Origin: Aspergillus flavus | Taxonomy: Eukaryota; Ascomycota; Eurotiomycetes; Eurotiales; Aspergillaceae | Direction of reading: 5' to 3' | Length of the DNA: 64,000 nt | NCBI RefSeq assembly: GCF_009017415.1 | Contig: NC_092409.1 | Coordinates: 5,766,001-5,830,000, forward strand | In this document: positions 46,750 through 58,561 of the stretch, one piece after another | How positions within the stretch are numbered: position 1 is the stretch's first letter | Layout: each line of letters opens with the position of its first letter | Program-made: the position numbers and the translations under genes | Notes under the pieces: generated by a model | The model's database searches: none | What the model was told of the DNA's origin: nothing | The model's input: the letters and a program-made list of their open reading frames with translations, nothing else

Positions 46750-49700
46750 TGTCTTCACGATACCCCCCATTATCTGGGTTTAATTCCCGCGACAGATCTC
46801 CACAGCGCTTCGGTGACCGTCGACCTCCTGCCGGCCCTCGAGGCTCTGATGATGCGAATCTGCCCCCGCTGGGCCGAGAGCCGCCTCGAGGTCCAAAGGC
46901 GTTAATCGATCCACCGAGGGGAGCTCCCTTTGGTGGTCGAGGTCGAGGATATCCGGGCCGTGGCGATTTTCGGGATCGGGATCGGGATCTTCGAGATAGG
47001 GACAGAGACCGCGATCGCGATTTTCGAGATGTTCGAGATGGACCTCCCCCATTCCGCCGTGATCTTGACCGCGATTGGGGTCGCCGCGACCGGGACTTTG
47101 ACCCCAGGGATTCACGGATCGGCTTTGGTCGCGGTCGCTCCCGTTCCCCGCCGCCTCCTCGCGACTTTCGCGACATGAGGGAGCCTATTGGCAGAGACCC
47201 AGATCTGGTGCGGATGCGGCGCGGCTCCAGAGACAGCCTCATTTCAGTATCATCGACTACAGCCGACATCCCATCCTCAGGACCCGGTCATCACCCCCGC
47301 GGCGGACCTATGCGTGGTCGTGGGCGGGGAGATTGGGATATCGGACGTGGGCGCGGCCGCATTCCTTATCTGGACGACCGTGATTCCTTTCGACGTCGAA
47401 GTCGTTCACGCGATGGCCGGTGGGACCGGGATCGAGAAAGGGATCGTATTATGGACCGAGATAGGGACCGCGACCGCGAGCGTGATCGAGACCGCGAACG
47501 AGATCGAGATCGCGATCGGGATCGTGAGAGAGAACGTATAATGGACCGCGACCGAGAGATTGATCGCCGTGATCGCGAAAGAGACCGGGATTTGGATCGT
47601 CGTGAAAGATTTGAACGTCGCGATGAACTTGATCGACGTATGGAACGCGACGATCGAGACAGACCGGCCGATGTTTGGAAGAGAGATCAGCCTCCGAATC
47701 GAAATGAAAACCGTATTCCTAGCATTTCGGCAGCACCTCCTGTCCCACCGGCTCTACACACTGGCCCTGCAACATCCGATCGAGTTCCCGACCACCCTAA
47801 CGTTGAACAGACTCGCAAACCGTCCATAGCCGAGCCTAGGCGTGACCTCGAACGATCTGAACGGCCTGATACTACTGTGCCTCGCCCAGAGCCCCCCAAA
47901 GAATTTCATACTCCTATCAAGCGGTCACCGCCCCCTGCGGCTCCGCAGGTCCCGGCTTTTGGCTCTGTTACCGCACCTATCCCCGACCTGTCTGCAGAGA
48001 AGAGGCTGTCCGATGCAGGTGGCGCGCCCCCATTAGCCCCAAAGGTAGAGAAAGAGCACCATGAACCTTTATCACGCGGGCCTATACAGCCTCCTACGGG
48101 TCCTAAGGCTTCCCGAACTTCTCCCCAACAACCGCTGGAGCAACGGATTCGACGTGATGAGACTCTGGATACTTCGAGTAAACATGAACCAGTGGCACGC
48201 ACGTCCAAACCCCATTCTGTGGCACCTGTTAGTGCACAGAGACAACCAGACCTTTCCCCACCCACTGCCCCTGCGGCTATGACAGGCAAAGAGCCTCCAG
48301 CACCGCAAGTTGAGACGCCTTTGGCCAACAAGTCCGGGCCTATCGTCAGCTCCCCAGAGCTTTCGGCAAGAGGCCCGCCTTCAGCCAATCGCGGATCATC
48401 ACCTGGTCCACATACATCGCCTCTTATGCATTCGTCAAGCATCCCTACGGGCCCGCGTGCTCTTCAACAGCGACCATCGGTATCCCGTGGGCCACCTAAA
48501 AGCAACAAACAATGGGTTCGCCCTGGCTACAGGGGCCCTCTTCCCGCGCCTAATGCCATTGTTACTCCAAAGCGTGATTCCATAGATGGAAAGGAGCGGG
48601 CGTTATCTATTAGCGAGGAACCTAAGCGAGAACAGCGCATGTCGATCGATGACAGCACGTCGGGTCCCGAAGCTGGGGAGATCATCCCTGGAAAGGAGAA
48701 ACAAGAATCCAAGAGGGAGGCGTCTCCTGTATCGCCCGAACGCTCCAGGCCTTTAAATCCCCGTGCCCCTACTCCCAGCTTACCTCCTACGGAAGATGTC
48801 GGACCTAAAGAGAAAATCACTGGAGATAAAACCGATGTTCTCATCCCAGACTTTAGTCGGACCAGCGACGAAGATGAAGATGAGAATGTTGTTTTTACGC
48901 AAGAGTATCTAGAGGAGCGAAAGCGGACTTTCGAGAAGGACATGCGAGCCTTGCGTGCGGAATTACCCCCTCCGCCACTAGAAGATCCGAATATTGTTGC
49001 ACTGCTTATGCGCATTCAATTGTTGGGAGCGATTGCCAACGATGTGACTCCGGAGAGGGCTCCGAATCCACCACTGCCGGCTAATAAAATGGAAGCCGAA
49101 GATCGAGAGGAAGTAGTTATTCCTCCCGAGGTCAAGCTGGATAAGGACGCCGAAGACCAGGAATCATCAGCCAAGATGGTCCTAGATTCACTCCCTCCTG
49201 CTGATGCTGTCACCATCGAAAGCCTGCCATTCCTGAATTCCGGTCCCCCCACTCCTCTTTCCGACCTTGACATTTACCAAGAAAACGCCGCAGCTCACCA
49301 GTCAATCAAGGAAGTCTTTCGTGGAGAGATGATGAAGCGCCGGAAAGAGATTGCCAGGAAGAATCTTGCTCTACAACATGATTACGTAGACTTGTACAAG
49401 GAATGGCGACTGCGCGTGCATGAACTGGATCGTTCGAAAGAGAAAAATTCGCTGACGCCAGGCCCCGTGTCCCCTCCAGGCACTGCAATAGCAACACCTA
49501 CCACCGCTGAAGGAAGGAGATACAAGGGAAACAGTGAGCTAGATTTTCAGAATGCTCTCCGAGCTTCAGAAATTTCCGCCCAGGAGGAACTTGAACGGCG
49601 ACGTGGGAATAAGGCTACTGCGCAACCAGATCTTTCTCGTGAGGCTGTGATTCCAGATATGCTCGAGCTGGACGAAGCAAAGGCACGTGTTTATAAGGAC

Positions 49701-50225
49701 ACCAACAACATAATCGATCCTGATAAGGCTATGGATGTCTTTGGATTTATCCCACCGCCTAACGACTTCTCCCCCGAAGAGCATGAGATCTTTACTGATG
49801 CGTTCATGGCTCATCCGAAGAAATGGGGTAAGATTGCCGAGTCTCTGCCTGGACGAGATTTCAGGCAATGTATCATCCATTATTATCTTACCAAAGAAGA
49901 GATCAAGTATAAGGCCAAGCTCAACAAGCGCTGGAGTCGACGTGGTCGTGCCAGAAGGTCTGCCCGACCAAAGTCTAATGCTCTCATGGCTGATTTGGGG
50001 GTTGTCAAGCCGGATTATGAAGGCGAGGAGGAGCCTGCTCCCGTCACAGATACTGGCCGACCACGGCGTGCTGCAGCGCCCACCTTTGGTGACTCTTCTG
50101 CTGATACGGAGCATACTAGCAATGGTCGTCGGGGAGCCAAGGATGGTGATCAACCAGAGAAACCCGCTAGCCGACGAGGCCGTACCGGTGCAGGTTCTCG
50201 TGGAGGTCGACGGGGCAAAGTAGCT

Positions 50226-50257
<32 letters not shown>

Positions 50258-52965
50258 ACTACAACCGCAGCAGTCACAGCCCCAGCCCCAGCCCCAGCCC
50301 CAGCCACAGCAATTGGCACAACCGATCCAACAAGAGCAGCCGATCCAGACTGTGACAATGGCGCCGATCGCACCTTCTGTTGGGGCTATCCCAAAACTGG
50401 AGGTGCCGGAACCATCCATGGATGGTGCGAACGAAGCGGCAATGGTGCCGGCCAGAGAGCCGACTGAAAAACCGGTGGCAGAGTTGCCCCCACGAGCGAG
50501 GTCCGGACGTGGTCGCCAGAAAGAAGGAGTGTTGGTGTTTGAGTCGGCGGAACAAGAGACTCCGACGACTACCAGACAGTCAGAGGTAGGGTATGGGTCA
50601 CTGCAACCTACTAGCTACTGGTCTGTACCAGAGCAGCGCGACTTCCCTCAACTACTGGCACACTTTGGTCGCGATTTCGAAGGCATCTCGAACTTCATGA
50701 AGACGAAGACAACTGTGATGGTATGCCCTTTTTCTTTTTAATGTCAGTCCTATTCAAGTGGCTAATACTATAAAGGTCAAAAATTACTTCCAGCGCCGCA
50801 TAGACTCGGGCCAGAAAGACTTTGAAGACATCGTTGCAGATGCGGAGCACAAAAAAGCTAGGGGAGAACGTACGGGTCCTTTACCTGCTGCCCCCAACAT
50901 TGCCTCGAGACGGCGCTACGAAGCAACACCTTCATCCATCATCATGCCTCGTCCCCTTGCTCCACATACAGAAGCTGCAGCGCCCGAGCCAGATGAGACC
51001 CGAGTTGTGTCGAAGAGCAAGCATACGGCGCCATCTCCGCAGACAGTACCCCTCCATGCTCGGCCTCCGCAGGAAAAGGAGCGTAATGGTTCAAGGTATC
51101 CACCGCTCGCACAAGCCAGTACCCCTATGACTCCCGGGCCTGTCTTTAGCGATGACTTTTCCAGGGCTCGCGCCCATCAAGCGAGCTTGCCACCACGCGC
51201 TCCAGGCCCACGCCTTGGTTATTTCCCGGACGAAAGACGTGAGATTCCAACTACTGTGCCGCCTCATACGACCACTCGACCTCAGGAAACATCGATTTCG
51301 GCTCGCCAAACGCCCATGCCCGCACCTGAGATGGCACGTATAGAGCCTCTCCATTCTCAAGGATACCGGACATCGGGTGTTGATGTACATGGGTCACCAC
51401 TTCTCCCAACACAGGGCACATTGCCACCGACGCAGCAGTCCTACATACAGCATCAGCCCCAGCCTTCGCTTATGCCCACAGGGTCCCATTCCCGCCAACC
51501 CAGTCTCACAAAGCCTCCCAGCTCACCAGCACAAACACTGCAGAAGCAGGAGCAAGATATTTCTCCTATCCGACACGACCATATCAGCCAAAGGCCATAT
51601 TATCCGCTACCTGGCCAGCATGTGGGCTTGTCACAACCACCGCCAGTTTTATCACCACCCAAGGAGGCCCTGCAGCCTGCGCCAACTCCGCCTGAACCCG
51701 AGGCTCCTCGGCAAGTGCCAGCTAAGCGGTCAAATATCTTAAGCATCCTGAATGATGAGCCTGAAGAGCCTCAACCACGTAAACGGTTCGCAAGTGACCA
51801 GGCCTCGAATCCTGCAGGAACTGCGGCTTCTCCGTCGCGGCCAGTCTACACTGGGTCGCATTCGTATTCCCAAGCAGCGCCCCGTCAAGAGGAGACACAT
51901 TCCGCAATGGCGACACAGAAAACTCCTGTTTATATTCAGCAGGCCCAGTACCTACCGCCATCCCGAGGTTACGTTGATTATCAGTCTTATACACCCGTCC
52001 CAGGAAGCTCAGGTGCTTCCGCTAATAACGATTGGATGGCACGTTTTGATCCTCGAGGCCAACAGCAGCAACAACAGCCGCCTCCACCTCACCAGCAGAG
52101 CAGTCGCTCAAGTGGAACACTGGCACCGCAACCTCCATACTCACCTTACGCTTCGAGTCAATCATTGTCAGGATCAGGACCCTCTTTGCCAAACCTCAGT
52201 GCCCCATCACCCGTTCCGACCCCCTCACCGGCTCCTTCTCAGCGCGCTTCCTATCAAACGACTGTCTATGCACCGTCGCCCGCGGCACATGCACAGGCTG
52301 CAGCTGTTGGCTCGCGTGACCTAGGTGCACAGAACCAAGTGTTCCGCCCCCCAATTGGGTCTCCCACGCCCCGTACCAATACAATCGCCTATGGTTCCCG
52401 CCAAGGCCCTCCCACTCCTATTCAAGCTCCTGCCAATCTGCTTGGGATGTCGCGCCCTCCAGCAAGCGCGGCATACGCTACACCAGCATCAGCAACACCG
52501 GCGCCGACGCATATGTCCGCCCAGCAACATCATAGCGGTCATCAGACCTACCAGCAACATGTGCAAACAATGGTTAGTGGAGCACACCAACAGCCACCAC
52601 ATAGATCTGCGCTCGGTCTCGCTGGTGCACATTACGGTCATAACACACCACCTCCGCAAGCTCAAGTGTCTCGGGCAGCAGGTCTACCTGGGCCACCGCA
52701 TCAAGCAATGTCTATGGGTCGTTCTTATACACCCCCGGCGATTCTCCAATCAAACTCAGCAGGCGGATTGAGCTATGCTCCTGGTGGGCCTCCTCAGGCG
52801 ATTGGTGCCGTCCATCCCCTCCAAGCACGAGGTCCTGTATCTGGGACCTTGAGCGAGGCTGTCCCAGGCCCTCACGGGGCGCCAGGACACCATCGGGTTT
52901 ACAGTCAAGGGTCAAATGCTGGGCCACACCCGGGGCAACTTACGCCACAGCATCCTCCTCGATAG
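46749..52965 (+). CDS. SNT1: Snt1/NCoR-like SANT-domain corepressor, 2053 aa
   Basis: Chromatin protein related to yeast Snt1 and animal NCoR/SMRT, scaffolds of the Set3C-type histone deacetylase complex. Two exons: 46749-50720 and 50776-52965, joined in phase 0 inside the second SANT domain (TTVMVKNYFQ). N-terminus: long Arg-Asp/Arg-Glu dipeptide repeats (about residues 70-310) of alternating charge. Then Pro/Ser-rich disorder, a predicted helical deacetylase-interaction-like region near 860-930, SANT1 near 1005-1060 (FSPEEHEIFTDAFMAHPKKW), a poly-Gln and Pro-Gln tract near 1160-1195, SANT2 near 1290-1340 (YWSVPEQRDFPQLLAHFGRD), and a Pro/Gln-rich tail. The true start is the ATG at 46749; the earlier ATG at 46738 is a four-codon uORF. 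Confidence 0.92.
46960..47680 (+). repeat. degenerate GAYCGN repeats encoding Arg-Asp/Arg-Glu runs
   Basis: Within SNT1 exon 1, hexamer-like units such as GACCGC, GATCGG and GACCGA recur for about 700 nt, densest at 47400-47660. They encode alternating acidic and basic residues. The units vary in third positions, so selection acts on the peptide and not on a recent DNA expansion. Confidence 0.8.
50225..50325 (+). repeat. CAG/CAA and CCCCAG repeats encoding poly-Gln and Pro-Gln
   Basis: Within SNT1, about 11 consecutive CAG/CAA codons are followed by CAGCCCCAGCCC-type units. A likely length-variable coding microsatellite between the two SANT domains. Confidence 0.85.
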
Positions 52966-53669
52966 AGTCGCAGTGTACTCTAATCTCCCTTTGCATTTTT
53001 TTTTTTTTTTTTTTTTTTTTGCATTTTTCACATATGTATTTAACATGTGGGCAGCGGCAGGCAGGGTTGTCGATGTACTCTACTCCTATTTAAACCTTCT
53101 CCTTCTTTGACTTCTCTCACACTCGTTAATATTGGTTCTTGCCGCGCGGGAGGAAAGCCTGTCTATGATTCATGTATGTATAGTAGACGATTCAATTGAT
53201 GAAATATATTGAACTCACAATCGTTCACCAGCACGTAACTACAAACCCAATGTAACGCAATCTAAGAAACCCCTCAATTGCCCCTCCACATACGACCCAA
53301 GGCCAGCGTTGACTACCTGATAAGCATGTAGAGACCATAGAAAAAGTGGGGACACGCCAACCTGAAACAATCTGAAACAGCCCGAGATGTCCATTGGACC
53401 AGACTAATATATAGCAAACGACAGCACTGACGCAACCAATGAGGTGTTCATTTACTCTATATTATTCTAACACAACACAATATTGTTCTGACACACATTA
53501 TCATTGAAAAAGAAAAGAAGGAAGACAAAATATAAATGTAACCCCCCACAAAGAAACACATATAAATGCAACCCAATCCCCTAATCCCTGTCTTTACCCC
53601 CACCAAATATCTATACATCAATATCTCAAGATCCAAAGAACCATACACACCAACAAAAATACCACAAAA
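52966..53669. other. SNT1 3' flank with T25 tract
   Basis: No gene recognised. A run of 25 T at 52996-53020 is flanked on both sides by GCAT. It lies 30 nt past the SNT1 stop, probably in the 3' UTR. Confidence 0.6.
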
Positions 53670-54209
53670 ATGAACCCTCAAACACCCCCAAAACAACAAT
53701 ATACAACACCAACCCCCCAACCAAACAAACAACCAATACTACTCCTGGAACCAGAACCAGAAACCCACAAAACAGCCCTCGAAGCCGCAAAACTCCACAA
53801 ACGACGCCTGGAACACGCTGTCCTGTTATCTGCTCTCCGGTCACGTGTACCATACAGTTCTATTCCGGGGGTATTGGCTTCTGTTTCTGGGACTGGGGGT
53901 GGAGGGTTTGAATGCAAAGTCGAATGCGACTATAGACAGCACTATAACTATACCTATACCCACAACTATACCCACAACTATAGTTATAGTTATCAGTCTG
54001 TGTATAGAAATGTATATGTCGTTCCTGGGGGTACGGTGATGGGTGGTATCGGGTATGGTCAGCCTAGGGTACTGGACGATAGCTTCTTGAGACGAGCGTA
54101 TAAGAGGAGGGATTTAGTGAGGAAGAGGAAGACTTCTTCTGGTGGGAGGAGTTCTGGGCGGGGGAGTGTAGGATCTGAGGCTAGTTCGAGTTCCAGTGTT
54201 GGGGCTTGA
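53670..54209 (+). CDS. unknown small protein with Tyr/Asn/Thr repeat, 179 aa
   Basis: I do not recognise a family. One exon with a clear ATG in an A-rich context. The N-terminus is Pro/Gln/Thr-rich (QQYTTPTPQPNKQP), then an amphipathic, charged helix ETHKTALEAAKLHKRRLEHA, a Gly-rich turn, a repeat of Tyr-Asn-Tyr-Thr units (HYNYTYTHNYTHNYSYSYQS), the VVPGGTVMGGIGYGQP stretch, and a basic then Ser/Gly-rich tail (RAYKRRDLVRKRKTSSGG). No signal peptide or transmembrane helix. Frame length and composition suggest coding, but low complexity could also produce this by chance. Confidence 0.5.
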   Translation: MNPQTPPKQQYTTPTPQPNKQPILLLEPEPETHKTALEAAKLHKRRLEHAVLLSALRSRVPYSSIPGVLASVSGTGGGGFECKVECDYRQHYNYTYTHNYTHNYSYSYQSVYRNVYVVPGGTVMGGIGYGQPRVLDDSFLRRAYKRRDLVRKRKTSSGGRSSGRGSVGSEASSSSSVGA

Positions 54210-57200
54210 TTCTTGAGCGATGATGGGAATGGGTTTGGGGCCGTGATATTGGGTTTAACAAGTGTGTTTGACATGATGTTATGAGTGAGCGGTGTATTCT
54301 TTTATGTTCTTGGTGTTTATGCGAGTTGGATTGGAATTGACGAGTCACGATCAAGTATGAAAATTTGTTTATGCATGTATGGAGTATTCATTCATGAGAG
54401 ATTGGGTATATGGTGTTATGGTGGTAAGAGTAACCTAAGTAGGAATCTCAATTGCAATATATTTGTCAAAGAAATGTATTAGTAGCTCGGATGTAAGCTT
54501 TGATGGTCAGTAAATTGGGCAGACTTGCGGACAATCCTAGTATGTCCTGTGGAGTTTGAGATCTCGTATTAGGTGGATCGAGGTTGCTCGTGCTTGGAGC
54601 TAGTGATGTATAAGCTGGCTCATGGCTTGCATATTTGTTAGCCAGCCACTGCTTATAGGCAATGGAACGAGCTACTTCATTAATGTAATAATATGCACAG
54701 GTAGCTTTCTTGGGGTTGGGTACTAGTACTTTGAGTTGTCAGATGTAGTTTGTGTGTACTCAGAGTAATGAGACGCAAGGGATTACTTTAATGGTGTTCT
54801 GGCTTCTTTGAATGTGAACCTCGCATATTAGGTTTCGGATCTGGTGCAGTTTGGGTGTGATTTGAATGATTAGGATAGGCAGTTATATTCGTTACTTCGT
54901 TATTAATATGATGTGCAATAAGGGCTTTATTTACCCCAGTTTGTATGATTGCCTTGGAGTCTGGAGAGCTTGCTAACAGTAATTTGAAGCCTTAAAAGTT
55001 GAATCCCGCAGTATATTTAAAGTAGCGACTAAAATATCCTCTTTCGATAGTTGACTGTGAGGGCTCAAATTATCGTAGTAAACACAATTGTTACAATTGA
55101 TTGGTTTTCTGGTGATATCTCGTAGAGTCCTTTGCAATGAAGTTCATCACATAAATCTATCTATACTGTGAGAAAGGAGACAATTGAAGGCTTTAGCTGG
55201 CAAGAGTCAGTGAAAGGTCTTGAATCTATTGGCTTGAAGTCTGCAGTTTTCGATGGATAGTGCCAACGAAACTTCTTTTCAGATGGTTCAATGGCTTCAC
55301 AAAGATGTCAGGCGTGGATTAGGCAGCTGTGCATCGGATGCCAAGTATGAACTGAAAGTGGAAATTTTAGAGTCATAGTAAATAGGGCTATTTTCAAGAT
55401 AAACTAATTAGTTAGGTAGAAGGGAAGGCAAGGAAAAAAAAAGGGGGCATTAGAAAAAGGGGAAAGAGATATAAACAAAAGTAAAACATATAAACAGAAT
55501 ATTGATACATTAGACACGAAAACCATCGAATACAAGGGCCTCGAAGAATATCGAACGTAAAGAGCTCAACGACGAATGTGCGGTGCATGAGCATTAAATG
55601 ACGGGCATACTATATAAGCTTTAGGTTTACCGTGCTCTAGAGCACATCTCCCGCGTCGATCTATGGTTGTGATCCACAAGGGTTTCATTAGAAGTTTAAT
55701 GAACTAAGAGAATGTTTTAGACCGGATAACCAAATTCGTCCATGATTGTCTATTGCAATTAATCCCATCCCTAACTAGGGATACATGGTTCCCAGACGGA
55801 AAGCGATCTCGGCCGAAACCATTCTCACAACATTACCTTACCAAAGAGATTATTAACAATTAATGTGTATATGAGCACTCCGCAAGGATAGAAAGAAAGC
55901 CCAAGAGTGGGTAAGCATCTGCTCATTCAACAGCCGATAACGAAAAGTACAGTATGCAGGGGTTTTTAAGATCCAGGCCCATGCAATGGACGAAGTACTG
56001 CGCCCTCACTGAAGTATGTGGCTGACGAGGAGCGGCGCCTCCAGTAGGAATCATATAGGCAATAGAAGATTGTTCACTATTTACCTTCGAGTTGGCTGTG
56101 TCTGTTGTGGCTTGAGGGAATGAAACACCTGGAATTCCGGATGTGGAAATGACCATTAGAGAAAGATAGGATACAAGCTAAACAACTGTAGGCCAGCTGG
56201 ATCTTGGCATTCCAGTCAGATGGCTAAGTAAAAGGTCGGCACGCAATATGTCTTATCAATTGTGTAGACATCTGTAGTGCTCGAAATGCCGACCTTATCA
56301 ATGGCCACAACAAGGTTACTTCGGGTACCCGGTGTTGCCGGGAAATGTAACATTCCAACCGAGGCGCCTTGCTTCCAAATCAACAGTCACATCAGAGTAG
56401 CACATCCTCATGCCATGGCTGGCATGAGGGTTAAGTGTTTCAAACAAGGGACTTCCCATAGCATTCTATCGCATTGCACATGGTCTTCTTCTCCTCGGGC
56501 GTTGGGAGTTGGGACGATCAGTGGTCCAGTGAAGAACATATTATTGGCCACGGGTGAATATGTAGTTATCATTGGGTAGTATCGGCAATGGTGGGTTCCC
56601 TTACTGACTCTTCCGAACGACTTGCTCACAAATAGTGGCCAGCCCTTAGAGTATTCAATTGGCTCGGAAAAGCGAAATAGCCGCTCGGTCAGATGAATGA
56701 TGGATGGTTCATTCTCCACTATGATCTTCTATTGGTATCGGTCCAATTAGCAGCATGCTCTGAGCGCACAAGGAACATTAGTGTAATGATTGCCATCAGG
56801 CAACACTCGGTGACTGGTCTCTTTCGCCTTAACAGCCGATACACCGGCTCGGAACACTGCCTCATCTTATGTTCTTTACCGATGCCCTTGCCGCCTCATA
56901 ATGCACTTCTATACTAGCCTGGTTGTTATCTGCCTCTCGAGCCACAGTATGACGGAAAGTATAACCTCTTCCCCGAAAGACATGATCCGGGTCGGGTGGG
57001 GATGTATCGGCGTGTGGGTCTGCTGTGTCTCTTATTCGGACCTCCCTTTAACTGGTTGGACTTGTGGAACCGGCTATCACGACTTGCCATGACTTGTCTC
57101 CATGATTCACCTTTGCACTGCTCTGTGCCGACAGGCAGTATTGAACACATGCCTCAGACTGTGTACGGTACACAATATCGCACCCCTAAACATAAGTAAC

Positions 57201-58561
57201 AATCTATATGCTGACCTGTAGCATAAACTGAATATTACATGACTACCGCAACCGGCATAATAGTTACACGGAACTTATCTTGCCGGTCCGAGTAACTTCG
57301 GCTCGGCGATGGGTCCAGTTGCATAGGTTTTCTCGGCACTGTCCCCACGTTTCTGGAGTCTCCAGACGGAGAAGAGGAGTTCATGTAGTACCCGAAGTGC
57401 ATGTCGAGTCGCATGGGACGATACCACCTTCGGACCGGAAGAGTCATCATATGAATACATTGGTTTTTGGAATACGAAAATAAACAAATAGTCTCAAGAC
57501 AAGACAAGCTTGTGACCAGACCCAAGAAGTTACCGTAGCAAGCAAGGGGCTGGCGTTGTAAACAAAGATCTAAGCAATTTCAACCATGAGATTTGTGTCG
57601 TGCGTTGTCCTATGCCTTCTATGTACAAGCTGTACATAATTCGAGGTACTGTTCTCTTCGCATGGAGATATCGGTCAAACATTTTGCATTGGACGACCAG
57701 GTGATGTCATGGAAGCATTCATCGAATATTCTTCTGCCTGAGCATGTCGGAACGCCCGGGGAGACCTTCAGCTTGGGTGAGAAGATGAATGGAATTAATT
57801 GCATGCAGGCGATCGAAAGATGCAAACAGGCTTTGCCCTCGTGCTTGCGTCATAACCTAAGGCGGTCAGTTCAGTAGCCCAATCATCAGTCGTGGCTCAG
57901 TGCTCTGTAATCGCACGGAATTCTGCTTTAGGAAGTTCCGTTAAGCGCTGAGCCGCCATTTGGCGCGAAAGCGAATCAATGGGCGTGTGTATTGACTGTC
58001 TTGTCTGGACATGATGTTATCCCCATGGTGGCAAATGCCGGCCTTTCCATGCTATGTTTCCAGCAATGTAGGGAGGATTTTAGCCTTACAGAACACATGG
58101 GATTGCCGTGGTATGGAAAGGCTGCACGTTGTCTAGTAAATTGCTCATGCACGAATTGCAAGGGACCGAAGGGTGGATGTGGTGGAGTATGAGGAGATTG
58201 TGGTTCTCTGCCAGATGGATCCAACCGATCGTAGGGGGTATGTGTGGGGATGCCCGATGGAGTAGCCGCTGAGATTATCGGAGGATTGTGCCATGACGTT
58301 GAGGAATATGTTTTCCCAATGCATCGTATCATTCCACTCATTCGGGATTACTCGCCAGCCATTGATATAAAGGTCTGGTAACTTCCTTGTTCCTGGAGTT
58401 ATCTCTCTCTTTTATTTACAGAATCAATGGCAATACATCAGCCGTCCTGCCTTTCTCTTTTACTATATTCGCGAACCTTTCTCTAAGGTATCTCTCCCCA
58501 CCACACCCACATACCTGATTTGTGGCATATATTTAATCTTGAAGACGCCCACCCCCTAGTC
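54210..58561. other. 4.3-kb stretch without recognisable genes
   Basis: Many short frames on both strands, none above about 120 codons with credible family sequence or splice-compatible extension. Composition changes from AT-rich (54.3-55.9 kb) to more even (56-58.4 kb). A TATAAA at 58366-58371 may belong to the transporter gene. It may hold non-coding transcripts or very degraded genes. Confidence 0.45.

Noticed and set aside
49566..50258. 230-codon antisense frame over SNT1
   Set aside because: It overlaps SANT1 and the poly-Gln repeat of SNT1 and begins in leucine runs, which are simply the reverse of the Gln codons.
57593..58341. Overlapping 94- and 121-codon frames before the MFS gene
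   Set aside because: They lie on opposite strands in one place, lack recognisable domains, and have no splice-compatible extension.
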